Below are positions 7,832-15,312 of a stretch of DNA of 64,000 bases, one piece after another. The stretch is from positions 434,001-498,000 of the forward strand of contig NZ_CP024847.1 in assembly GCF_002892535.1 (NCBI RefSeq), read 5' to 3'. The notes beneath the pieces were generated by a model, which was not told where the DNA came from, searched no databases, and saw only the letters and a program-made list of their open reading frames with translations. The first letter of the stretch is position 1. Each line of letters begins with the position of its first letter. The position numbers were made by a program, and so were the translations under genes. The DNA comes from Aquella oligotrophica. Lineage in GTDB: Bacteria; Pseudomonadota; Gammaproteobacteria; Burkholderiales; UBA11063.

Positions 7832-9007
7832 TTAATTTTTATTATCCGCTAAAAACATTACCAGTAGATCATTGAGGAAATTCTGCCCAAGCTTGGTTGG
7901 GCGGATTTTATCTGGCAAAATTTCAATTAGTTGCTTCTCTTGAGCTTTTAATAGTGGGGGAAGAGCGTTATTTAATGGTAACCCCGTATGTTCATTAAAT
8001 AAAGTGGTATTAAACCCCTCAATGAGCCTTAATGTATTCATCATAAATTCAAATGGTAAATCTTCACTATTAACCATTAGATCTTCAAGAATATGCTTGC
8101 CTAATGTAACTTTTTCTTGGTATTGTGTGGGATGTTTATCGCGCATCTGGCGAATTATTTTATCATGGAAACTTAGTTTGGAATGTGCCCCTGCACCAAT
8201 TCCCAGATAGTCACCAAATTGCCAATAGTTTAGATTGTGTTGGCATTGGTAACCTTCTTTGGCAAAAGCTGAAGTTTCATAGTGTTTATAGCCATGCTCA
8301 GATAAAATAGAGGTAAGGTTATCCTGCATTAGATAGCAGGTATCATTATCTGGTAATCCCACTGGAGTATATTTTGCAAATTCAGTATTTGGCTCAATTG
8401 TCAGGTTATATGCTGAAATATGCGTTGGATTAAAGCTGATTGCTTGACGAATATCATTTTCTGCATCCGGGATAGTTTGCTTAGGTAGCGCATAGATTAT
8501 ATCTAGGTTGAAATTATCAAAGGTAGTTGCAACTATTTCGATAGCTGATTTAGCTTCATCTGCATCATGGATACGTCCCAGCGCTTTTAATTGATTGTTA
8601 TTAAATGATTGAATCCCAAGCGAGATACGATTTACCCCAGCTTGTTTATATTCATTAATGTATTGTCTTTCAACAGTTCCTGGGTTTACTTCCATCGTAA
8701 TTTCTGCATATGGAGAAAGTCGGATGCGCGTTCTAATCTGACTTAAAAGATTATCGATGGCTTTGCCACTAAAAAGGCTTGGCGTTCCACCGCCAATGAA
8801 TATACTTTGGAATGAGCGCCCCCAGATTAAGGGAAGCGCCTGATCCAAATCAGCTAATAATGCATTTATGTATTGTTCTTCTGGTAAATCACCTTTTAAA
8901 TTATGTGAATTGAAGTCACAATACGGGCATTTCTTTACACACCACGGCATATGGATATATAATGATAATGGTGGTAGCTGTTTTAATGTTAGTGAATTAG
9001 TTGAAAT
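7832..9007 (-). CDS. hemW: Heme chaperone HemW (radical SAM), probable ATT start
   Basis: Radical-SAM protein related to coproporphyrinogen dehydrogenase and acting as a heme chaperone. The SAM cluster motif is CVKKCPYCDF (CxxxCxxC plus the extra Cys of this family). IFIGGGTPSLFSG, EVNPGTVE, NRISLGIQSF and the C-terminal HemW domain (CQHNLNYWQFGDYLGIGAGAHS) follow. The first in-frame ATG (8950) would delete the conserved LPPLSLYIH strand just before MPWCVKKC and has no ribosome site. Upstream codons stay open to 9022 with no ATG, GTG or TTG. An ATT at 9007-9005 has AAGGA (9020-9016) 8 nt before it, giving about 391 aa. The alternative is the 372-aa form from 8950. Confidence 0.9.
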   Translation of the reverse strand: MSTNSLTLKQLPPLSLYIHMPWCVKKCPYCDFNSHNLKGDLPEEQYINALLADLDQALPLIWGRSFQSIFIGGGTPSLFSGKAIDNLLSQIRTRIRLSPYAEITMEVNPGTVERQYINEYKQAGVNRISLGIQSFNNNQLKALGRIHDADEAKSAIEIVATTFDNFNLDIIYALPKQTIPDAENDIRQAISFNPTHISAYNLTIEPNTEFAKYTPVGLPDNDTCYLMQDNLTSILSEHGYKHYETSAFAKEGYQCQHNLNYWQFGDYLGIGAGAHSKLSFHDKIIRQMRDKHPTQYQEKVTLGKHILEDLMVNSEDLPFEFMMNTLRLIEGFNTTLFNEHTGLPLNNALPPLLKAQEKQLIEILPDKIRPTKLGQNFLNDLLVMFLADNKN

Positions 9008-9008
9008 T

Positions 9009-10307
9009 TTATTTATCCTTGATTATCACATGTGGAGATTGATTACCTATTAGTAGCACTTGTTCTACAATACCCATTTTGTTGCGAGCGGCAAATTCAT
9101 CCCAAGTTATCTGTTGTGTTCCCTGTTTGCCAACCAGTACAACTTCATCACCAAGTTTAACCGGATTTTGCTGATTTTCATCGGTAATATCAATTACCAA
9201 CATATTCATTGAGGTTTTGCCAATTACCGGGAATTTCTGCCCACGAATTAATACTACCGCACTTTCCTGAAAAGCGTATTGTGGGAAGCCATTATAATAA
9301 CCGATTCTAAGCGTTGCTGTAGTAGAAGGTTTATCGCTTCGAGTGTACTGCATGGCATCATAATTAATTGGTGAATGCGGTGGAACATTCCGTTCGATAA
9401 TGGCGACGGTGCTTTTGAAAGAAGGCATTACGGGTTGTAATACATGATGTGGATCTTGCCTATCATCCAAATCTTCACCATAAGTTAGTGAGCCCACTCG
9501 AACCATATCCTTGCGTGCCCATGGAAATTTAGCTGCAGCACCAGAGTTTGCCACATGTTGAATAACACTTTTATCTAGATTAAGTTCTTTAACAACCGAT
9601 TCAAAAGTATCTAATTGTGCTCTAGTTGCGGTATAGTCAATTGGGGGGTCTTCATAATCTTTGGCAAAATGGGTCATTATTCCAACTAGCTTGAGGTTAG
9701 GTAGGGTAATCGCTTGTTTTATCTCATTAACATCTCTGAATCCCATTCGTCCCATGCCTGTTTCTACATTGACATGGATAGCTATTATGACTTTTCTACC
9801 CAGTTTTTTCGATAATTCAACGGCAGTATCAGATAGCATTTTGGCTTCTTCAAGCGAACCTGCGATTTCTTCTACGTTCCAGTTTCCTCTTTGGGCTTCG
9901 ATTAATTCGGCTTTCGTCACCGGTGCAATTCGTAGTAAATGTGTTTTTTTATGTGCGGCTTTGATTCGGTTGGAGAGTAAGCGGAATTCATTATTATCGA
10001 CAGCTGCGATATAGTCAACATTGGCTTTTAATGCTTCGGCGATCAGATTATCTATGCCATGTCCGTATGCATTTGACTTCATTACTGCGCAAATTTTTAC
10101 ATTCGGTCCAACCATTTTGCGGATTTCTTGTAGATTATGATAATATGCAGCTGGACTTATTTCAACAAAATTCGTTGCAGGTGTCGTTTTTTGGTTAATT
10201 GTTATGTTTCCACGAGGATCTGCGTTAGCTACAGAATCAAGTGCAAAAGAATTTAATGAACTTAATGTAACAGCTCCAAGTATTGTCAGTAAACGAAGTT
10301 TATGCAT
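9009..10307 (-). CDS. Periplasmic broad-specificity amino-acid racemase (Alr/Bsr-like)
   Basis: A PLP-dependent alanine-racemase-fold enzyme of 432 aa. The N-terminal signal peptide (hydrophobic to about 20, cleavage near SFA-LD) sets it apart from cytoplasmic Alr. The PLP lysine is in ICAVMKSNAYGHG (K77). HVNVETGMGRMGF, GIMTHFAKD and HVANSGAAAKFP follow the barrel, and VGKTSMNMLVIDIT is in the C-terminal beta domain. The layout resembles the Vibrio BsrV class that releases D-amino acids for cell-wall editing. The substrate range is inferred. The SD sequence is GGGAAGAG. It is followed by hemW with a 1-bp gap. Confidence 0.85.
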   Translation of the reverse strand: MHKLRLLTILGAVTLSSLNSFALDSVANADPRGNITINQKTTPATNFVEISPAAYYHNLQEIRKMVGPNVKICAVMKSNAYGHGIDNLIAEALKANVDYIAAVDNNEFRLLSNRIKAAHKKTHLLRIAPVTKAELIEAQRGNWNVEEIAGSLEEAKMLSDTAVELSKKLGRKVIIAIHVNVETGMGRMGFRDVNEIKQAITLPNLKLVGIMTHFAKDYEDPPIDYTATRAQLDTFESVVKELNLDKSVIQHVANSGAAAKFPWARKDMVRVGSLTYGEDLDDRQDPHHVLQPVMPSFKSTVAIIERNVPPHSPINYDAMQYTRSDKPSTTATLRIGYYNGFPQYAFQESAVVLIRGQKFPVIGKTSMNMLVIDITDENQQNPVKLGDEVVLVGKQGTQQITWDEFAARNKMGIVEQVLLIGNQSPHVIIKDK

Positions 10308-10356
10308 AGTCTCTTCCCTCTTAAGTATGCAGTATTAATTTTGATCTTCATTTTAT

Positions 10357-10372
10357 CATATCCGCGAATATG
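10357..10372. promoter_or_regulatory. Palindrome in the bsr-like/arsR divergent region (candidate operator)
   Basis: A 16-bp imperfect palindrome, CATATCCGCGAATATG, with one mismatched pair. It lies between the divergent racemase and arsR-type genes, upstream of the arsR -35 and beside an AT-rich possible -10 of the racemase (minus strand). It could be bound by the adjacent ArsR-family protein; this is inference only. Confidence 0.3.
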
Positions 10373-10390
10373 GGCTAAATGTGCTTTTAT

Positions 10391-10420
10391 TTGACAGAAT
10401 TAACAATTAAAACCTAAAAT
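10391..10420 (+). promoter_or_regulatory. Putative promoter of arsR-like operon
   Basis: Consensus TTGACA at 10391-10396, an 18-bp spacer, TAAAAT at 10415-10420, 29 bp before the ATG. Confidence 0.6.
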
Positions 10421-10449
10421 AATGTAATAAAACAAACTTTGGAGTTGCT

Positions 10450-10749
10450 ATGTTATTAGATGAATTAACCGCACTAAAAGAAAAAGCCGAGATAGCGGTA
10501 AATCTTTTAAAAAAAATGGCGCATAAAGATCGGCTTCTGATTTTATGCCATCTTGTGGGTGGTGAATTAAGTGCTGGAGAGCTTTCACGACTCTCGCTCC
10601 TTAGTCAATCAGCATTTTCACAGCATCTAGCAATTTTACGCAATGATAATCTGGTGAAAACACGTAAAGTATCGCAAACAATTTATTATTCCTTAGCCGA
10701 TGATAATGTGATCAAAGTACTTGAAGTATTAAAGCAGCTTTATTGCTAG
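10450..10749 (+). CDS. ArsR-family regulator, BigR/YgaV/SqrR persulfide-sensor type
   Basis: A winged-helix repressor of 99 aa. The order LLKKMAHKDRLLILCHL, then SAGELSRLSLLSQSAFSQHL, closely follows E. coli YgaV and BigR. It keeps their two sensor cysteines: C33 in helix 2 and C99 as the last residue. In those proteins they form a tetrasulfide bridge on exposure to persulfide, which releases DNA. No classical metal-site CxC is present. It heads an operon with two exported proteins, 22 bp to the next gene. Sensing of reactive sulfur is inferred from the cysteine pair. No sulfide-oxidation genes are adjacent. Confidence 0.8.
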   Translation: MLLDELTALKEKAEIAVNLLKKMAHKDRLLILCHLVGGELSAGELSRLSLLSQSAFSQHLAILRNDNLVKTRKVSQTIYYSLADDNVIKVLEVLKQLYC

Positions 10750-10771
10750 CCTCTTTTTTAAGTTTATAACT

Positions 10772-11251
10772 ATGTCTAAAATTATTTTTTGTGTTCTGGC
10801 TCTGTTTTCTGCTTCCGTGTATGCGGATATATCAACCGATTGTAAGGCTGATGCCAATGGTGTTATTCATTGTAATGCACTTGAAAGTGGTAATAATGTA
10901 ATGGGGCTGTCCTGTACGCCCAAAGGTGATGGCAAGACAAGCTGTAGTGGTAATTATGTTGAAAATGGGCAACATAATCTGAATATGGACTGCAAATCAG
11001 ATGCCAAAGGAGGTACTAATTGTAGTGGTAAATCCTCCGATGGAACTACATTTGCGATGAATTGTGCTACTTCTACTGACCATAAATTAAAGTGTAGCAT
11101 TGGCGATAGTCTTGGTGAAAAAGTAACCATGAATTGTAGCTTGGGGGCAAATGGTGTACCTATTTGTACTGGGCTTGATAATAAAGGTACTAATTATGAT
11201 ATTAGCTGTAGCGGACCCAATGCCAAATCAACAAATTGTCTGATTAAGTAG
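10772..11251 (+). CDS. Exported protein with six cysteine-pair repeats
   Basis: A 159-aa protein with a signal peptide (MSKIIFCVLALFSASVYA, cleavage before DIST). The mature part is six tandem units of about 24 residues, each with one cysteine pair C-x(8-10)-C, usually starting (M/L)(D/N/S)C and ending CSG or CTG. This gives 12 regularly spaced cysteines in about 140 residues. The spacing suggests repeated beta-hairpins held by disulfides, or a thiol or metal store. I do not recognise the family. It is probably cotranscribed with the ArsR-type gene upstream and the exported gene 6 bp downstream. Confidence 0.75.
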   Translation: MSKIIFCVLALFSASVYADISTDCKADANGVIHCNALESGNNVMGLSCTPKGDGKTSCSGNYVENGQHNLNMDCKSDAKGGTNCSGKSSDGTTFAMNCATSTDHKLKCSIGDSLGEKVTMNCSLGANGVPICTGLDNKGTNYDISCSGPNAKSTNCLIK

Positions 11252-11257
11252 TTCAAA

Positions 11258-11980
11258 ATGAGAAGACTAATATTATCTTGCCTGCTATTTAGTATTAATT
11301 ATTCTTATGCAGTAGAAATTAAAGATCTTGGCTATGAAGTAAAAAATTCTAGTAATCAGTTTGGTAGTGTGATGATTAAACATTCTGATAACGATGGTGA
11401 TAGTCTACTTCTGAATAAGCAAAAGATTAATCTAGGTAAGGAGGGTAATTCATTTACCCTAAATATGTTATCGCTGATAAATTACCCTAAAGCCTCAGTC
11501 TATATAATTCTTGGTGGTAGTGGTGGTACAATGGATATGGATAGTAATATTGCGTGTAAATTCCTAACAATAACTGGTAAAAATGCGTATCAGGTAAGTG
11601 CGTTAACCTACTGTCCGGGAAATTATAAAGATGCGGTCCAAATCAAGAATAATCTGATCATCGTAAAATATTCAAATATTGCACCGTATGCAGAAAGTAC
11701 TGATATTGGTAGCCTTAGCTATGATTATACTAAAAACAAAGTTGAAATTATCACTCATCTAAAACGTGACTCATACTATAAAAAGAAGTTTGCTAGTTAT
11801 ACGCCAGTACAAATCTATCAAGAAGCGGCAGCTGATGGCAATATCGATAAGGACACCGGGCTAATTGCAAGCTGTCATATCTGTGGTATGTATGGTTATA
11901 AATACTGCTTTAAATTTAAAGCATTAGCTAATCCACCACATGATAAATACTATACTATACTTCAGAAATCCTGTAATTAG
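11258..11980 (+). CDS. Exported hypothetical protein with CxxC
   Basis: A 240-aa protein with a signal peptide (MRRLILSCLLFSINYSYA, cleavage before VEI). No family recognised. The sequence is mostly beta-like, with a glycine-rich turn (ILGGSGGTMDMDSN), a cysteine pair in the middle (about 100 and 120), and a C-terminal cluster SCHICGMYGYKYC plus a final Cys. It starts 6 bp after the cysteine-repeat gene, so they are almost certainly one operon. The C-terminal CxxC could be a redox or metal site. Role unknown. Confidence 0.7.
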   Translation: MRRLILSCLLFSINYSYAVEIKDLGYEVKNSSNQFGSVMIKHSDNDGDSLLLNKQKINLGKEGNSFTLNMLSLINYPKASVYIILGGSGGTMDMDSNIACKFLTITGKNAYQVSALTYCPGNYKDAVQIKNNLIIVKYSNIAPYAESTDIGSLSYDYTKNKVEIITHLKRDSYYKKKFASYTPVQIYQEAAADGNIDKDTGLIASCHICGMYGYKYCFKFKALANPPHDKYYTILQKSCN

Positions 11981-12027
11981 AGTTGTGATATTAATCCATT
12001 CTAATAATTTTCACATTAGAGATCTGT

Positions 12028-12033
12028 TATAAT
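12028..12033 (+). promoter_or_regulatory. Possible -10 of the luxR-type gene
   Basis: TATAAT, 48 bp before the ATG, without a good -35 at 16-18 bp. The sequence just upstream (TTAGAGATCTG) is only weakly like the TAGACA inverted repeat found at three downstream genes. Confidence 0.3.
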
Positions 12034-12081
12034 TTCGATTCTTGGGCAAACTTTATTCTATAGTCTTCAGGATATGCAATT

Positions 12082-12849
12082 ATGGCAAATTTCAGTCATG
12101 AACCATTTTTAAATGAATACATAACTAATAATTTCATTCAATTACTTGATCTTCCTATGTACTCATGCTTATATGATCAAAGTTTTAAACTTGTGATTTG
12201 TACCAATCAGTCGGCAAAATCATTGGGATACGAGTTTTGGGAAAACGCTGTTGGCATCAGTTATGAAGATGATAGCTGCCATGTGCTTGCCAGAGCAATT
12301 TTTGGTTCAAGTTATAGTGATGAACATAAAGACTCTATCAATAAATATGCTGCAATGATACTTGATTTCCAGAAAGATGTATTTTTGAATAAACGGGCAA
12401 TAAGCTTCTTCGATTTATTACCGTACAATAACCAGTTTAATAGTTACCTTGTCACATATGTTCCAATTGTCAATAAAGCTGGTGAGGTGGTTGCAATTCA
12501 GAGTCACGCGATTGAGTCCAAGTTTTTTGGTTTCCAGGAGCACTTTTATACTCTCTATGATAGCGGAGATACCAAGAATAATTTTCCGGACAAAATAGAA
12601 CTGACTAGACGGGAAGAGGAGGTTATGTTTTTACTAGCCAATGGTTTAAATCAGGAGCAAATAGCGCAAACCTTACAAACTAGCCGAAGTACTATCGCCA
12701 CAATTATCGCTACCAAACTATGTGTGAAATTTAATATTCCAGGCTCTAATACTGGTTATCTAACCAAGCTTGCAATGGAACGTGGTTATTTTCAATACAT
12801 TCCATCGTCCTTGTTTAAACCATTTGTCGTGCCAATGATTAAGGGTTAG
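12082..12849 (+). CDS. LuxR-type transcriptional regulator with PAS-like sensor
   Basis: A 255-aa protein. Residues 18-145 look like a PAS domain (DLPMYSCLYDQSFKLVICTN, GISYED, then an LVTYVPIVN..GEVVAIQ strand pair). Residues 173-222 are a LuxR/GerE helix-turn-helix: ELTRREEEVMFLLANGLNQE, then IAQTLQTSRSTIATIIATKL. No receiver domain and no acyl-homoserine-lactone pocket motif are seen. The gene ends in a strong hairpin at 12887. It lies directly upstream of three genes with a common inverted repeat at an activator-like position, so it is the best candidate for their regulator. The ligand is unknown. Confidence 0.8.
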   Translation: MANFSHEPFLNEYITNNFIQLLDLPMYSCLYDQSFKLVICTNQSAKSLGYEFWENAVGISYEDDSCHVLARAIFGSSYSDEHKDSINKYAAMILDFQKDVFLNKRAISFFDLLPYNNQFNSYLVTYVPIVNKAGEVVAIQSHAIESKFFGFQEHFYTLYDSGDTKNNFPDKIELTRREEEVMFLLANGLNQEQIAQTLQTSRSTIATIIATKLCVKFNIPGSNTGYLTKLAMERGYFQYIPSSLFKPFVVPMIKG

Positions 12850-12886
12850 CCATAATTATTGATTATTGTTTTCATCACTTTTTTAG

Positions 12887-12919
12887 CTAAGGGAGTAGAT
12901 ATTTTATCTACTCCCTTAG
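12887..12919 (+). terminator. Hairpin after luxR-type gene
   Basis: A perfect 14-bp stem (12887-12900 with 12906-12919) with a 5-nt loop, followed by a weak T-run. The core GGAGTAGATA...TATCTACTCC recurs in the larger hairpin at 16706-16760. Confidence 0.7.
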
Positions 12920-13034
12920 TATTTCTACGAATTAGGTCTTGCCATTAAATTCAATTTTATCGTCACAAACTGTTTATTTTCAATGTGCTAAGTGTCTTAT
13001 CTAGGTCTGCGCCTAGTGCTTAAATCCAGACTGT

Positions 13035-13079
13035 TAGACATTTTTGTCTATAGTTATCTTTCTGATTAAAGAATAAAAT
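13035..13079 (+). promoter_or_regulatory. Regulon operator copy 1 plus -10
   Basis: The perfect inverted repeat TAGACA-TTTT-TGTCTA at 13035-13050 is followed by TAAAAT at 13074-13079. Centre-to-centre distance is 34 bp. The hexamer expected as -35 (TAGTTA at 13051-13056) is poor and abuts the repeat. This is the arrangement of a class II activator site near -42. The ATG lies 77 bp after the repeat. Confidence 0.6.
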
Positions 13080-13127
13080 GATGACATGAGATAGATAAAG
13101 TAATCAACTTCTAAAAAGGTCTGAAAA

Positions 13128-15161
13128 ATGAAAACAACTAAATTAAAACAATTAGTATGTGTATTAACCAGTAGCTTAATTTTAGTAGCATGTAATAACA
13201 ATGTTGGTGGTACAGCTAATACAAATGCAGCAACAGTAAAATCAACGGCATCACAAGCTAATACCCAACGAGCAGTAATAAAAGTAGCTCCAGAAGCATC
13301 AGATGCTCCAACTAACTATATTAGTAAAACAATTGTTGATTCTTTTGCTGGTAATTTCTTTGCTTTTCCGGGTAATTTTGGATTTAATCTACTATCCGGC
13401 TGGTTAGGCGGTCTTATTTTTCAAGATGATAGCCAGCAGCAAATATTAGATGGTTTAAAAGATATTCAGGATAAATTAGCAGAAATGGATAAAAAGCTGG
13501 ATAAATCACTTAATCTAGAAAATGATATCCTAAATTTGGTAAAAAATTTCTACAATGCCCAGATGAAAGCAAATTTTGAAGAAGTATTAAAAGAACCAGA
13601 TGCGACTGCGCGGGAAGTGCAAGAGCAATATCATCTATATACTCAGCAAAATATTTTTGGCAATAGTTCTTCAAGTATTAGTGCTAAGGATCTGGATGCT
13701 CTATTTGATTATGCAGCCAGCCAAAAAGCCAGAAAAGATGATGTTGAAGAGGTAATTGGTAAAAATAACTCAAGCATTTTGTTTTCACGGTTTAAAGCAA
13801 AATATATCAATACCAACAGCGGTGGCGCTTCTTTCTTTAATTTATTAAAAAGCCGGAAAGAAATGTATGTTGAAGCATTATTTAGCGGAGTTCCTGAAAA
13901 TAACTTTATGGCTAAGATAGATTATTATAATCAGCAGAATATGCATTATCAGAGCGAATTATCTGGTGCATATCAGAAACTTTATAATATACAGCTAGCT
14001 CAGCTGGCATATATGTACGCGCTTGGAATCAATGTTGATCTAAATTCATTGCCACAACTTGATTCAAAATGGCACGGTAAAGAAGGATTTAAAGAAGCTG
14101 TTAAACTGCTAAACCAATACTATAATGGTGAATATGTACAACTGGGTGAAAATCTGAAGGCAGGATTTGCCCCAATTAGTAATCAGGATCTATATACGAG
14201 GGTTAATAATTTGTTTGCTACAGAACTACTTGATAATAATACATTTAATAGCAATAAACCAGCTGTAGGTCAATGTGCAATTAGTGAGATGGTATTTGAC
14301 AGGCTTGATAATGAACATGGCATTTTGCGTTTAGGTGCTAAATGTATGATTGCACAGAATTCTAACAAAACAGCTAAATTCAGCAACGTACACCAGGATA
14401 TATTATATAAATACGCAGGCACAAAAATTATGGGAACTACCTATGATCACTTACGTTTTGATACTAACTATCCTAAAATGTTGGTATATACTAATCGTGG
14501 GGCATATAGCTTTAATTCTGATGATTTGAGTGTTTTTAGTGCTAAAAATCAGATTTCAACTGCATGGAACTGGCACGATGTAAATAATGTAAATATCATG
14601 GCTGACTCGCTAGTGAGTGATAAGTTACACAACATTGACAGATTTTATTGGGCTGCTGCCAACGTAGCATTGGGTGAAGATGTTAGTGTCTATCCTGAAC
14701 GCTATCTGGATAACCGAGATAAAATCAGTGGTAATGACAGACAAATTTTGCCATGGAAAGATTATGGACTGGATAAAAACGGTTACGGGGTGACAATGAA
14801 CTTCCCTGGTAGTAAAGAAACGCTATATAATCAAGATATTCCACAAAGTTGGTATGCTCAATGGCATTTGATTTCTTATAATGGAAAACAGGCCTTATTA
14901 AAAATCGAATTTATCAACTCTAACTCTTCTGCACAATGGATTGGGATTGGTTGTCTTAATACGGATAATGATCAAAGCTGTCATCGTGAAAATAAAAATA
15001 CTTTAGTCTGGGATGACGGTACCAAATTGACTCTACAAAATGATAAATTCTTTGATTTCGATGATAACCAAATTGAGTATCGCTATAATAATTCTCCTAG
15101 CGAGTGGAGAATTAGCGGTACTTCAAATGAAAACTATGAAGTATTACCTAAAAAAGACTAA
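13128..15161 (+). CDS. Large putative outer-membrane lipoprotein, coiled-coil (regulon member)
   Basis: A 677-aa protein. Lipoprotein signal: MKTTKLKQL, a hydrophobic stretch, lipobox LVAC with Cys22. Asn at +2 does not suggest retention in the inner membrane. A glycine- and aromatic-rich hydrophobic stretch lies at about 85-100 (FGFNLLSGWLGGLIF). It is followed by the amphipathic segment ILDGLKDIQDKLAEMDKKLD and a long helical region to about 330, then a beta-like C-terminal third with two cysteine pairs. A hydrophobic helix followed by a coiled coil also occurs in the lipoprotein at 16963. It recalls pore-forming toxins, but I recognise no family. The promoter carries the shared inverted repeat. 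Confidence 0.7.
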   Translation: MKTTKLKQLVCVLTSSLILVACNNNVGGTANTNAATVKSTASQANTQRAVIKVAPEASDAPTNYISKTIVDSFAGNFFAFPGNFGFNLLSGWLGGLIFQDDSQQQILDGLKDIQDKLAEMDKKLDKSLNLENDILNLVKNFYNAQMKANFEEVLKEPDATAREVQEQYHLYTQQNIFGNSSSSISAKDLDALFDYAASQKARKDDVEEVIGKNNSSILFSRFKAKYINTNSGGASFFNLLKSRKEMYVEALFSGVPENNFMAKIDYYNQQNMHYQSELSGAYQKLYNIQLAQLAYMYALGINVDLNSLPQLDSKWHGKEGFKEAVKLLNQYYNGEYVQLGENLKAGFAPISNQDLYTRVNNLFATELLDNNTFNSNKPAVGQCAISEMVFDRLDNEHGILRLGAKCMIAQNSNKTAKFSNVHQDILYKYAGTKIMGTTYDHLRFDTNYPKMLVYTNRGAYSFNSDDLSVFSAKNQISTAWNWHDVNNVNIMADSLVSDKLHNIDRFYWAAANVALGEDVSVYPERYLDNRDKISGNDRQILPWKDYGLDKNGYGVTMNFPGSKETLYNQDIPQSWYAQWHLISYNGKQALLKIEFINSNSSAQWIGIGCLNTDNDQSCHRENKNTLVWDDGTKLTLQNDKFFDFDDNQIEYRYNNSPSEWRISGTSNENYEVLPKKD

Positions 15162-15182
15162 CATTTCAAAGAAAGTTCGATG

Positions 15183-15217
15183 AATACCCCCAATTGATTA
15201 AGTAGTTGGGGTATTTT
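15183..15217 (+). terminator. Terminator after first lipoprotein gene
   Basis: The stem AATACCCC(C)AA / TTGGGGTATT with one bulged C (15183-15193 with 15206-15215) is followed by a short T-run. It ends 2 bp before the next operator. Confidence 0.65.
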
Positions 15218-15219
15218 AT

Positions 15220-15264
15220 TAGACAAAACTGTCGATTGTTTTGCCCCAAGTTTTATCGGATAAT
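15220..15264 (+). promoter_or_regulatory. Regulon operator copy 2 plus -10
   Basis: The inverted repeat TAGACA-AAAC-TGTCGA at 15220-15235 has one mismatch. GATAAT is at 15259-15264, again 34 bp centre to centre. TTGTTT (15236-15241) occupies the -35 position with 17-bp spacing. The ATG is 77 bp after the repeat, as in copy 1. Confidence 0.6.
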
Positions 15265-15312
15265 CTTATCTATAAAATACTTTAATAAACTGTTAATCAA
15301 TAAGGAACAAAA

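Noticed and set aside
12001-12050. A fourth TAGACA operator in front of the luxR-type gene
   Set aside because: Only TTAGAGATCTG-like partial similarity is present and the spacing to the -10 is wrong, so autoregulation is not claimed.
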